DNA of 64,000 nucleotides, from contig CAUUJG010000006.1 of NCBI GenBank assembly GCA_963545485.1, positions 7,851 to 71,850 on the forward strand, given 5' to 3'. The position numbers and the translations under genes are program-made. The notes beneath the pieces were generated by a model. The model was not told the DNA's origin. It made no database searches and was given only the letters and a program-made list of their open reading frames with translations. This DNA comes from CAUTUX01 sp963545485 (lineage in GTDB: Bacteria; Bacillota; Clostridia; Christensenellales; CAG-917). The stretch's first letter is position 1. Each line of letters begins with the position of its first letter. Shown in pieces: positions 7,711 through 16,837 of the stretch.

Positions 7711-10083
7711 TTTATTTCCTTTAATACGGAGCAATGACGCCGATATTAACACAACTGTCACAGAAGTGCAGTTATGTATCAAGGCTCCCAATATTGGGTT
7801 TATTAATCCGAACATTGCCAAGATTACAGCCACTAAATTTACAGTCATCGCTACAGCAATATTTGTCTTAATGATATTTAATACTTTCTTAGAATATTTA
7901 AGCATATAGGACACTTTTGAAATATCTCCGTCCATAATTGTCATATCTGCAGAATCTATTGCAGTATCACTTCCTATTCCCGCTACAGCAAAAGAACAGT
8001 TTGCTGCTTTCAAGGATGGTGCATCATTTACGCCATCACCAACCATTGCTGTCTTTCCATCTTTTTGAATCTCATATATCTTATTGAGTTTGTCTTCTGG
8101 CAAAAGCTGCGAATACACTTTTAAAATATTTAACTTCTCTCCTGTGAAACTTGCACTTTCAGCATTGTCTCCAGTAAGCATTATTGTCGAATATCCCATT
8201 TTATTAAGTTCTTCTATTTCTTCAGCAGCATTTGTTTTTAATGTATCCGTAAAAATTATTATAGCGACTACAACTTTATCTTCTTGCAATACTGTTATTG
8301 TTTTTCCTGCTGCTTTTGCAGATCTAATTTCTTGTTCAAACATTTCAGGCATTTGCTGACTTGTTTTAGAAATTGAAATCAAATTGTATTCTTTGCCATC
8401 ATATTTGCACATTATTCCAACGCCTGGAGTTACTTTAATATCATCTGCAGAAATGCTAACACCTCTAATCTCTTTAGAATATTCTAAAACTGCTTTTGCA
8501 AGTGGATGTTCCGATACATCCTCCATACTCTTAACTATTCCTTTATATTTATCCTCTTTTGATCTATCAGCAACTATAAATTTTTCAACAGCAATTTTGC
8601 CTTCTGTAAGAGTTCCTGTTTTATCAAAACAAATATTTTTAATTCTTGAAAGTTCTTCCAGCATAGCCCCGGATTTTATAAGCACACCTTTCTTTGCAGC
8701 ATGTCCCAATCCTGCGGCTATGGCTGTAGGAGTAGCTAAAACAAGAGCACACGGACAAAATACAACTAAAACTGTTATTGCATTTGATACCGCCTGCCAA
8801 TTGTATTTAATCGCTGAACTACCATGAGATAATACAAATTTCGAAATTAAACCTACCAATACTGAAAGCACAAGTACAATTGGAACAATTACTTTAGACC
8901 ACTTATCGGCAACTCTCGCAATTGGGGCTTTTTTGCCTTCTGCCTCTATTGTAAGATTAGCCATTTTAGATATAACCATATCTTCTTTCTTTTTTTCAAC
9001 TACTACTTTAAACACTCCATCCTTGTTAAAAGTTCCACCATATACATGGTCTCCAACTCCGAGATCCACTGGCAAATATTCTCCAGTCAATGACGACTGA
9101 TCAATTGATGCATGCCCTTCTATTATTTCTCCATCAACACTTATTTGTTCACCCGGTTTAATTAGAACAATATCTCCTTTTTTTATTCTTTCAAGGGGTA
9201 CCGACACAATCCCGTCACCAATTACAACATTAGCCTTTTGTGGAATCAATCCTACCAATCTCTCTATACCAGACCGACATTTTTTTACAGTAATACTTTC
9301 AAGAAATTCTCCCAAAAACATAAGGAATGCAATTTCTCCTGCCGCAAAAATGTTGCTATGCTGATGTCCTGTCTTAAACAATCCATCCAACTTATTAACA
9401 TCACCATGCGGTGTTTTATTAACTCCAGTCAATATAAGAATCTCTATAACTATAGATCCTAACATCGCAAGCGTAATTAGTAATGGAGTTGTAAGTTTGC
9501 CTTTAAATAAATTTTTAAATGCGTTATAAACAATTTTCCAACCGCAAACTATCACAGTTACCCATGCTGGATTTACATAGTAAAATGGCAAAAATTTAAA
9601 TTTCCCCTCTTTTGCCCATGGAAGTACTCCTATAATGAGAAATATCAGTGACACCGAAAGTATTGCTATATTCTTTGAAAGTTCTTTTTTCTTTTCTTCT
9701 TGAGAAACTTTATAATCTGCTTTCAGATCACAACACGCACATACACCTTCTTCATAACTTTCTACACTGCAACCACATGCTTTATGTTCCGTCTCATGCT
9801 CATGACAACAGCACTCACTTATATCTTCTTTGTTGTCTATATGGCAACTACATTTCTTATCTTCCAAATTATTATGACAGCTTTCTTCTGCCGTATGACA
9901 AGTGCATTTGCTATTCTGAATTGCTATGATATTTTCATGGCAACAGCACTTTAATATCTTCTCTTTTTCTTCATGACAACAAAACTCTTGAATATGTGTA
10001 CAATCTGCATGTTTTATTCCATCAGATTCATGATGACATTTACTTCCTCTAGCTTTCTTGTCATCTTCATTTATCGTTTTCAT
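7684..10083 (-). CDS. Heavy-metal P1B-type ATPase with Cys/His-rich N-terminus
   Basis: A 799-residue metal exporter. The core is complete: actuator TGEYLP, transmembrane metal motif CPCAL, phosphorylation site DKTGTLT, HP-type segment SEHPLAKA, and hinge GDGVNDAP. The final membrane segment contains ALIHNCTSV, unlike the classic copper MSxSS or zinc/cadmium Asp motifs, so metal choice is unsettled. The first 120 residues have no HMA ferredoxin-like domain; instead they hold 20 Cys and 12 His in repeats such as CCCHE, CCHE and CSCH, probably a disordered metal sink or sensor. The start overlaps the csoR stop as ATGA (10080-10083), and CsoR linkage favours Cu(I). The 3' end overlaps ribU by 27 bases, convergently. 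Confidence 0.92.
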   Translation of the reverse strand: MKTINEDDKKARGSKCHHESDGIKHADCTHIQEFCCHEEKEKILKCCCHENIIAIQNSKCTCHTAEESCHNNLEDKKCSCHIDNKEDISECCCHEHETEHKACGCSVESYEEGVCACCDLKADYKVSQEEKKKELSKNIAILSVSLIFLIIGVLPWAKEGKFKFLPFYYVNPAWVTVIVCGWKIVYNAFKNLFKGKLTTPLLITLAMLGSIVIEILILTGVNKTPHGDVNKLDGLFKTGHQHSNIFAAGEIAFLMFLGEFLESITVKKCRSGIERLVGLIPQKANVVIGDGIVSVPLERIKKGDIVLIKPGEQISVDGEIIEGHASIDQSSLTGEYLPVDLGVGDHVYGGTFNKDGVFKVVVEKKKEDMVISKMANLTIEAEGKKAPIARVADKWSKVIVPIVLVLSVLVGLISKFVLSHGSSAIKYNWQAVSNAITVLVVFCPCALVLATPTAIAAGLGHAAKKGVLIKSGAMLEELSRIKNICFDKTGTLTEGKIAVEKFIVADRSKEDKYKGIVKSMEDVSEHPLAKAVLEYSKEIRGVSISADDIKVTPGVGIMCKYDGKEYNLISISKTSQQMPEMFEQEIRSAKAAGKTITVLQEDKVVVAIIIFTDTLKTNAAEEIEELNKMGYSTIMLTGDNAESASFTGEKLNILKVYSQLLPEDKLNKIYEIQKDGKTAMVGDGVNDAPSLKAANCSFAVAGIGSDTAIDSADMTIMDGDISKVSYMLKYSKKVLNIIKTNIAVAMTVNLVAVILAMFGLINPILGALIHNCTSVTVVLISASLLRIKGNKLKKLKARI

Positions 10084-10397
10084 TTCATGTACCTATCGAT
10101 AAGTACAACTAGCTCATCAAGTTTTGTAAGATCGCCTGACTGTACAGCATTCTTTATACAATGTCCAACGTGATCCATAAATATTTTTTTCTTAACTTTA
10201 TTCATTGAGCTTTCAACAGCTGTTAATTGTATTAAAACATCTTCACATGACCTTTTATCGTCAAGCATTTTTATTACGGCTTCTACATGTCCCTTTATCG
10301 TCGCAAGTCTATCAGACACATCCTTACTTACAGTGTCCATTATCGCATCTGGTGAATCTGTTAAAAAACTTTTATTATCTTTATCCTTTTTGTTCAT
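10080..10397 (-). CDS. csoR: CsoR/RcnR-family metal-sensing repressor
   Basis: A 105-residue all-helical DNA-binding repressor of the DUF156 family. The Cu(I)-type ligand set Cys-His-Cys is visible: Cys in RSCEDVL, then His and Cys in MDHVGHC. An RLATIKGHVEAVIKML segment marks the first helix. Metal binding should release it from its operator and induce the ATPase that overlaps its stop codon. A GGAG ribosome binding site (10409-10406) lies eight bases before ATG 10397. Its own promoter carries a G/C-tract operator typical of CsoR, so autoregulation is likely. Confidence 0.9.
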   Translation of the reverse strand: MNKKDKDNKSFLTDSPDAIMDTVSKDVSDRLATIKGHVEAVIKMLDDKRSCEDVLIQLTAVESSMNKVKKKIFMDHVGHCIKNAVQSGDLTKLDELVVLIDRYMK

Positions 10398-10429
10398 TAT
10401 ATTTGCTCCTTTATTGTGTTTACTGTCTC

Positions 10430-10483
10430 ACCCCTCTGGGTGGGGGTATATATTAAGTATAGCAAGTCTCTATACATTGTCAA
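10430..10483 (-). promoter_or_regulatory. csoR promoter with CsoR-type operator
   Basis: On the minus strand TTGACA (10483-10478), a 16-bp spacer and TATACT (10461-10456). Immediately downstream an inverted C/G-tract element (10449-10430, TACCCCCACCCAGAGGGGT) covers the transcription start, matching the layout of CsoR operators, where a G-tract palindrome flanks the start site. Repressor bound here would block initiation of csoR and the ATPase. Confidence 0.8.
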
Positions 10484-10501
10484 ATAATTACTTTTTAATT
10501 T

Positions 10502-11917
10502 CTATGCGTACTTTTCCGGATATTCTGTAAAAATTGCCGCTCTTACTTTTCTTTCGTATTTGCGTTTCCATCCTTTCGTTAAAACAAATGCAATTGACAA
10601 TATTGCACTTACAATCCAACCGACCATAAATCCAGCGGCTATTCCGGATACTCCATATTTAGGAGCAAAAATATATGAAAATGCTACACGTATTACCAAA
10701 TCTATAAATGTTGATACAAAGAAATAACCAACTCCGCCAGAACCTCTCAATATACAGTCCCCACACATTTTTACTGCAAGAATTATCATTATTGGAGAAA
10801 CTGGGATTAGTAACATGTTTGCATATTTCCTACTGTCCTTATTCATATTTTTATTAAAAATATCCATAACTCCATTAGGATCACTTTCAAATATAGTTAC
10901 GAACACTAACGATATAAAGACAGCCATCCCTATGGTAACCCAAAACCCCTTTTTAATTCTTTTATATTCGCCAACAGCAATATTCTGAGCTGTAAAGTTT
11001 GATAATCCATTCGCTCCTTGGAATATGCACATTACTGCCAAACCTATCAAGCGACCTGAAATGGTATACCCTGCAGTTGTATTTATTATTTTTTGAGCTC
11101 GATCAGGGTCTCCCTTATAAAGTTTGAATAAAACATTTTGAATTAATAATGCACCTATGAAGATCGACATCTGCTGGAGCATGATAGGTATTGATATCTT
11201 TACCGTAGATAAAACATTTTTGAAACTAAACTTTTTATATGGCTCACTTTCCATTTTTTTCAGATGCACAAAAATTATAGACATCGCCAATATACATGCA
11301 ATCATTTCAGATATCACTGTCGCCCATGCTGCACCTGCAATTCCCCATTTCAATACCATAACAAAAACATAATCAAGTATAATGTTCACAATTGTTGATA
11401 TTATGAGAAATAAAAGTGGCAACCTAGTATTCCCCAATGCCTGATATACACCGACAACGACATTATATAAAAAAGCTCCAACAGTACCAGCTCCAATAAC
11501 TATGAGCTGATATTCGTTAGCCATTTTAAATAGCCCTCTCTCTGTCGGTGTGCCTATTGCTCTCAACAAAGGTGCACTGATCCCAACTCCTATTGCAGTT
11601 GTAACAACTGACAAAACTGACGCTGTTATCATTGTAGTAAATATTGCTGTCTTTAACTTTCCTATTTCTTTTTTTGCAAAAAGTTGTGCCAAGATAATTG
11701 AGCTACCGACACAGTATCCTATCGCCACAGACATCGTAATCATAACTAATGGAAAAGATGCTCCTATTGCCGCTAGCCCTATTTCCCCGACCGCCTGTCC
11801 AATAAATATTGTATCTATCATGCCATATAATTGTTGAAATATAACACTTATAAGCATCGGAAGGCTAAAGAAAAATAATGTTTTAAATATCTTGCCCTTT
11901 GTTAAATCTGTTGTCAT
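10502..11917 (-). CDS. MATE-family efflux transporter
   Basis: A 471-residue polytopic protein with about twelve hydrophobic helices in two homologous halves. The opening MTTDLTKGKIFKTLFFFSLPMLISVIFQQLYGMIDTIFIGQ is typical of NorM/DinF-like MATE exporters, which expel cationic drugs or metabolites using Na+ or H+ gradients. The substrate cannot be predicted. It lies 12 bases after the secA stop in the recD2-secA-MATE run, with no clear ribosome binding site of its own, so it may depend on translation of secA. Confidence 0.9.
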   Translation of the reverse strand: MTTDLTKGKIFKTLFFFSLPMLISVIFQQLYGMIDTIFIGQAVGEIGLAAIGASFPLVMITMSVAIGYCVGSSIILAQLFAKKEIGKLKTAIFTTMITASVLSVVTTAIGVGISAPLLRAIGTPTERGLFKMANEYQLIVIGAGTVGAFLYNVVVGVYQALGNTRLPLLFLIISTIVNIILDYVFVMVLKWGIAGAAWATVISEMIACILAMSIIFVHLKKMESEPYKKFSFKNVLSTVKISIPIMLQQMSIFIGALLIQNVLFKLYKGDPDRAQKIINTTAGYTISGRLIGLAVMCIFQGANGLSNFTAQNIAVGEYKRIKKGFWVTIGMAVFISLVFVTIFESDPNGVMDIFNKNMNKDSRKYANMLLIPVSPIMIILAVKMCGDCILRGSGGVGYFFVSTFIDLVIRVAFSYIFAPKYGVSGIAAGFMVGWIVSAILSIAFVLTKGWKRKYERKVRAAIFTEYPEKYA

Positions 11918-11929
11918 ATATTTATTATG

Positions 11930-14596
11930 CTAGCTGTTTTTCCCGCAACAGTTCTTATATTTTTTCCCGCTACCGCATGGACATGGATCGTTACGTCCAA
12001 CTTTTTCCATTCTCGTTTGCTCTCCGGAAATCGCTGCCTCTCGTCCAACTACAACTTCTCCTTCTTCATTTTTATATACTTCAAGTTTCAATAGTACACT
12101 TGCCGTCTCTTTATGTATTCTTTCTGACATATCTTCAAAAAGTCCCCAAGCTTCACGCTGGAATTCAATTAATGGATCTCTCTGTCCATACCCTCTTAAA
12201 AATATTCCATTCTTTAATTCAGATGCCACATCTATATGATCAATCCATTGACGATCAACTACATTTAACAAAACAGTTCTCTCAATATCTGAAAAATCAA
12301 AATCCAATTCTTTTGCTTTCGCAATTTTCTCTTCATATAATTCAACTGCCTTTGCAGCGACTAATTTGCCAAGTTTCTTCACATCATAACAACTAGCAAT
12401 ATCTTCATTCATGTAGTTAGTACCATTTGGTAACAAAGAGATTTCAAGACCTCTATTAAACTCTTCGTAATCCCACTTCTGATAATCAACCTTATAATTC
12501 GCATGCAAACTTACTACATAATGAGCAAGATCATCCACCATCTTTAAAATTTGTTCATGAACATTAATACCTTCAAGTACTTGATTCCTTTCTTTATATA
12601 TTATTTCACGCTGGACATTCATTACATCGTCATAACTCAACACTTGTTTCCTTATAGAATAATTTTGTCCTTCCGACATCTTCTGTGCTCGCTCAATCTG
12701 CTTCGCTACCATCTTGTTTGTTATTGGAATTTCATCCTCTCCCTCCGCCGGAACGAGATTTAAAACCTCCATTATTTTTTTAATTCTTTCTCCTCCGAAT
12801 ATTCTTGCGACATCATCATCAAGAGAAATATAAAATTTTGTTGAACCTACATCTCCTTGACGCCCAGCTCTTCCTCGCAACTGATTATCTATTCTTCTAC
12901 TTTCATGTCTTTCAGTACCGATGATTCTCAAACCGCCAGCTTCAATAACTCGACTTTTTTCTTCGTCACATTCTCTTTTAAAATCATTATAAAGTCGTTG
13001 ATATTCTTCTTTTGCTTTCTTTACTTTTTCATCTGTATATTCGTACGGAGAAGTAGCCATTTCTATTGTATCCAAATCAAATCCATCTTTTTCAAGCTGC
13101 TGTTTTGCTTTATAGTCTGCATTACCTCCAAGCATAATATCTGTACCACGACCAGCCATATTTGTTGCTATTGTAACAGCCCCTTCACGCCCTGCTTGTG
13201 CAACAATTGATGATTCCTCTTTATGATTTTTAGCGTTTAATACTACATGGGGTATTCCCACTCTATTTAATTTTCTTGAATATTCTTCCGATCTTTCAAC
13301 ACTTACTGTACCTACAAGTACTGGCTGTCCCTTTTCATGACAACTTTGTATATCTTCAATAACCGACTTAATTTTGCCTTCTTCACTATAATATATAGAG
13401 TCTACTTCATCTCTTCTTTGAGATGGTTTATTTGGTGGAATTATAACTACATCTAGTGAATAAATCGTTTTAAACTCATCTTCTTCTGTTTTGGCAGTAC
13501 CTGTCATTCCACTTAATTTCTTATACATTCTAAATAAATTTTGGAACGTAATAGTTGCCATAGTTCTGTTCTCTGCTCTTATCTGTACCTTTTCTTTTGC
13601 TTCAATTGCCTGATGCAAGCCATCCGAATATCTTCTTCCGACCATTACACGACCGGTGAATTCATCAACGATCAATACTTCACCTTCTGAAACGATGTAA
13701 TCTTTGTCTCTTTTCATCATGTGTCTGGCTCTTAATGCCTGCTGTATATGATGATAAAGCGTAGTATTTTCTATATCTGTTAGATTATCAACTTTGAAAA
13801 AACTTTCTGCCTTAGCTATACCTTCATCTGTTAGCATTATTGTCTTATCTTTTTCATCTATTACGAAATCTTCCGGTTTTGTTGATTTTGCAAATGCATC
13901 TGCTACCTTATAAATATTGCTAGACTTTTCACCTTGACCAGATATAATCAACGGAGTTCTTGCCTCATCAATTAATATCGAGTCAATTTCATCGATAATT
14001 GCAAAGTTCAAGCCTCTTATGTTCTTCTCTTCTTTCTCAGTTGCCATGTTATCTATGAGAAAATCAAATCCAAGCTGACTGTTTGTACAATATGTGATAT
14101 CACAATTGTACATTTCTTTTTTATCTTCCTGTCTTGTAGTTGAAACTATTACCCCAACTGACAGACCAAGGAATTTATACAGTTTTCCCATCCATGCCGC
14201 ATCTCTAGCAGCCAAATAATCGTTAACTGTAACAACATGAACACCCTCACCAGCAATCGCATTTAAATATACGGGCAATGTCGCTACAAGTGTTTTACCT
14301 TCACCTGTCCCCATCTCAGCTATTCTTCCTTGATGTATTGCAATACCACCCATGAGCTGTACGAAGAAATGTTCCATATTTAATATTCTCTTACTAGCTT
14401 CACGTACTGTGGCAAATGCCTCCACAAGCAAAGCGTTAAGACTTTCTCCATTTTTATATCTTTCTTTAAATTCTTGAGTTTTTGCGACAAGCTGTTCGTT
14501 TGAAAGTTTTGAATACTCTTCCTTCAACCCTTCAATTTTCAGTGCTATCTTTTTCAATCTTTTAACTTTATATTTATTACCATCAAATATCGACAT
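11930..14596 (-). CDS. secA: Preprotein translocase ATPase SecA
   Basis: An 888-residue cytosolic motor that drives proteins through SecYEG. Motifs: Walker A region GTGEGKTLVA, DEIDSILIDEARTPLIISG, the preprotein cross-linking region IPPNKPSQRRDE, and GRAGRQGD of the second helicase lobe. The C-terminus carries the zinc-binding SEC-C motif CPCGSGKKYKNCC. Length is normal for a Firmicute. It follows recD2 by a few bases with an AGAGGT ribosome binding site before ATG 14596. Confidence 0.98.
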   Translation of the reverse strand: MSIFDGNKYKVKRLKKIALKIEGLKEEYSKLSNEQLVAKTQEFKERYKNGESLNALLVEAFATVREASKRILNMEHFFVQLMGGIAIHQGRIAEMGTGEGKTLVATLPVYLNAIAGEGVHVVTVNDYLAARDAAWMGKLYKFLGLSVGVIVSTTRQEDKKEMYNCDITYCTNSQLGFDFLIDNMATEKEEKNIRGLNFAIIDEIDSILIDEARTPLIISGQGEKSSNIYKVADAFAKSTKPEDFVIDEKDKTIMLTDEGIAKAESFFKVDNLTDIENTTLYHHIQQALRARHMMKRDKDYIVSEGEVLIVDEFTGRVMVGRRYSDGLHQAIEAKEKVQIRAENRTMATITFQNLFRMYKKLSGMTGTAKTEEDEFKTIYSLDVVIIPPNKPSQRRDEVDSIYYSEEGKIKSVIEDIQSCHEKGQPVLVGTVSVERSEEYSRKLNRVGIPHVVLNAKNHKEESSIVAQAGREGAVTIATNMAGRGTDIMLGGNADYKAKQQLEKDGFDLDTIEMATSPYEYTDEKVKKAKEEYQRLYNDFKRECDEEKSRVIEAGGLRIIGTERHESRRIDNQLRGRAGRQGDVGSTKFYISLDDDVARIFGGERIKKIMEVLNLVPAEGEDEIPITNKMVAKQIERAQKMSEGQNYSIRKQVLSYDDVMNVQREIIYKERNQVLEGINVHEQILKMVDDLAHYVVSLHANYKVDYQKWDYEEFNRGLEISLLPNGTNYMNEDIASCYDVKKLGKLVAAKAVELYEEKIAKAKELDFDFSDIERTVLLNVVDRQWIDHIDVASELKNGIFLRGYGQRDPLIEFQREAWGLFEDMSERIHKETASVLLKLEVYKNEEGEVVVGREAAISGEQTRMEKVGRNDPCPCGSGKKYKNCCGKNS

Positions 14597-14604
14597 TTTT
14601 ACCT

Positions 14605-16806
14605 CTAACTTATTTGTCCTCTTATCAATTCTTTTAATAATGTATTTCTTTCTTCATGATGATAATCGTTTATCATCATTGCTATTGTTTTTTTTGTACT
14701 TATTATTACAACATTTTTTTTTGCCCTGGTGACTGCCGTATATAGCATATTCCTTGTTAGTCCATACCCCTTTGCAAGAGCAATTACCAATGTATCAAAT
14801 TCACTACCCTGTGATTTGTGTATTGTTGTCGCATATGCTAAAGAAAAATCATAAAGCGTTTCATCTCTATATTTTATAAGCCTATCATCAAATCTTATAT
14901 CTATTGTCCTATTCTTAGAGTCAACACTTTCTATAAATCCCATATCACCATTATATATTCCATCCGACTTTTCTACACCAACCTCTTCCGGTTGATAATT
15001 ATTCACCATCTGCATTACTTTGTCACCTGGTCTATAATATATGCCTCCGACATCCAGTCCATTGCTAAATTCTCTATCTGGATTAATGATATCCCGTAAA
15101 AGTATGTTTAAATTTTCAGTGCCCGCATATCTTTTTTTTGTTGCTGATAAAACTTGAATATCTTTTGGATCTATTGAAAAGTTTTCCGGCAAACGCTTTG
15201 TAACGAGATTCACAACTACATCCGCAATTTCTCCTTCATTTTCTTTTTCAACAAAATAGAAACCACTATCATGTTCGTTATTTAAATTAGGCATTTTACC
15301 TTCATTTATAAGATGTGCATTTTCAGCAATTTTATTTCCATCTGACTGTCTATATATATGCGTAAGATATGCTGTTTTAATTTTTCCGCATTCAATTAGA
15401 TCTGCAAGAACATTCCCGCAACCTACCGACTGAAGTTGGTCTTTGTCTCCCACAAGAATAAGTCTTGTTCCTATCTTAACAGCCTTTAATAATGAGTTGA
15501 AAATATATTCATCTGTCATAGACATTTCATCAACAATTACTACATCCGCATCTATTGGATTATTTTCATCTCTCGAAAACTGAGAACCACTATCGTTTTT
15601 CCATTTATATTCTAACAGTCTATGAATCGTCTTGGCTTCCACGCCGCTAGCCTCTTCCATCCTCTTTGCCGCTCTACCTGTTGGAGCACATAATGCAACT
15701 TTTTTTCTCAAATTTTTAAAAATTGTAATAATACATTTAATTATTGTAGTCTTCCCAACTCCAGGACCTCCAGTTATAATTACAATTCCATTTTCTATAG
15801 CACTTCGGATTGCCTCTTTTTGACTTTCGTGAAAAGTTACTTTATATGTATTTTCATACAACTCTATTTCATGATCTAAATCTATTTGAACTTGTTCTTG
15901 TCTCAACATCAATTTATTTATATTTTCTGCAATTTTTCTTTCTACAAAATAATTAATCATGAGCATATATATTTTTTCATTATTTTTTTTAAATGAAAAA
16001 ATCTGTCCATTTTGCAAAAGTTTTTCAACTCTTTCTTTAATCTTATCTTCCACCTCACATTCTGCAATGCTCTCATTCTTCATGTTTTCACGAGCGATGA
16101 TGAATAAATCTTTTTCTTTAATATATGTATGCGAACCAGACGAACAATAATTTTCAATAGTATATAAAATTCCTGCCTCTATTCTTGAATCACTTAATAA
16201 TGGAATTCCTAAAACCATCGCAATTGCATCAGCCCTTTTAAAGCCTACTCTGTCTATTTTGCCTATTAGACGATATGGATCAGCTTTTATAATATTTACG
16301 GAAGATGCTCCGAAAGCTTCATATATTTTGTAAATCATACGATTTGTTATTCCCAAAGGATTTAACAACATAATTAAATCTCGCATTTCATAAATTTCTT
16401 TATATGAATTTGCTATAAGATTGGCTTTCCCATGACTAATCCCACTTACCTGAATTAATTCCATCGGATTAGACAGTACATCTACCGACCTATCACCAAA
16501 CTTCTCAACTATTTTTACTGCTGTTGCTGGACCAATCCCAGGAATTGCACCACTAGATAAAAAACTAACAAGATCATCAGATGTAGTTGGTAAAATTTCT
16601 TTAATTACGGAAGCTTTAAATGTTTCTCCGTACTTATCTTTCTTAAATTCGCCTTCCACTTCAACTCTCATGCCGACTCTAATTTTCATAATCTCACCGG
16701 CAACTTTAATCTGTTTTTGGCTTTCATCATCAGCTAAACAAAATACTTTAAAATTATTCTGTCCCTTGTCATAAATAATATAAGTTATTTCGCCAGATTT
16801 CTTCAT
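14605..16806 (-). CDS. recD2: RecD2-type ATP-dependent DNA helicase
   Basis: A 733-residue SF1B 5'-3' helicase of the RecD2 type, not part of RecBCD. The N-terminal OB-like segment (to about residue 75) leads to helix-hairpin-helix motifs (SGAIPGIGPATAVKIVEKFG), then Walker A GGPGVGKTT near residue 347, Walker B VVIVDEMSM, LVGDKDQLQSVG, and the C-terminal YATTIHKSQGSEFD and TAVTRAK motifs. The ATG at 16806 directly follows the U-run of the metK terminator and has no ordinary Shine-Dalgarno; an AAGG lies on the far side of that hairpin. The N-terminal family alignment supports this start. Likely role: replication-fork repair and recombination. Confidence 0.93.
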   Translation of the reverse strand: MKKSGEITYIIYDKGQNNFKVFCLADDESQKQIKVAGEIMKIRVGMRVEVEGEFKKDKYGETFKASVIKEILPTTSDDLVSFLSSGAIPGIGPATAVKIVEKFGDRSVDVLSNPMELIQVSGISHGKANLIANSYKEIYEMRDLIMLLNPLGITNRMIYKIYEAFGASSVNIIKADPYRLIGKIDRVGFKRADAIAMVLGIPLLSDSRIEAGILYTIENYCSSGSHTYIKEKDLFIIARENMKNESIAECEVEDKIKERVEKLLQNGQIFSFKKNNEKIYMLMINYFVERKIAENINKLMLRQEQVQIDLDHEIELYENTYKVTFHESQKEAIRSAIENGIVIITGGPGVGKTTIIKCIITIFKNLRKKVALCAPTGRAAKRMEEASGVEAKTIHRLLEYKWKNDSGSQFSRDENNPIDADVVIVDEMSMTDEYIFNSLLKAVKIGTRLILVGDKDQLQSVGCGNVLADLIECGKIKTAYLTHIYRQSDGNKIAENAHLINEGKMPNLNNEHDSGFYFVEKENEGEIADVVVNLVTKRLPENFSIDPKDIQVLSATKKRYAGTENLNILLRDIINPDREFSNGLDVGGIYYRPGDKVMQMVNNYQPEEVGVEKSDGIYNGDMGFIESVDSKNRTIDIRFDDRLIKYRDETLYDFSLAYATTIHKSQGSEFDTLVIALAKGYGLTRNMLYTAVTRAKKNVVIISTKKTIAMMINDYHHEERNTLLKELIRGQIS

Positions 16807-16837
16807 AATAAAAAACAGACAAGGTTTTACCTTGTCT
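16807..16837 (-). terminator. Rho-independent terminator overlapping the metK stop
   Basis: On the minus strand AGACAAGG-loop-CCTTGTCT... read as an 8-bp stem (arms 16837-16830 and 16824-16817) followed by GTTTTTTATT. The metK TAA is in the loop. The U-run ends directly at the recD2 ATG. Confidence 0.85.

Noticed and set aside
9722..10083. Cys/His-rich ATPase leader as a separate metallothionein gene
   Set aside because: It is continuous and in frame with the ATPase, whose ATG overlaps the csoR stop; no internal start with a ribosome binding site was seen.
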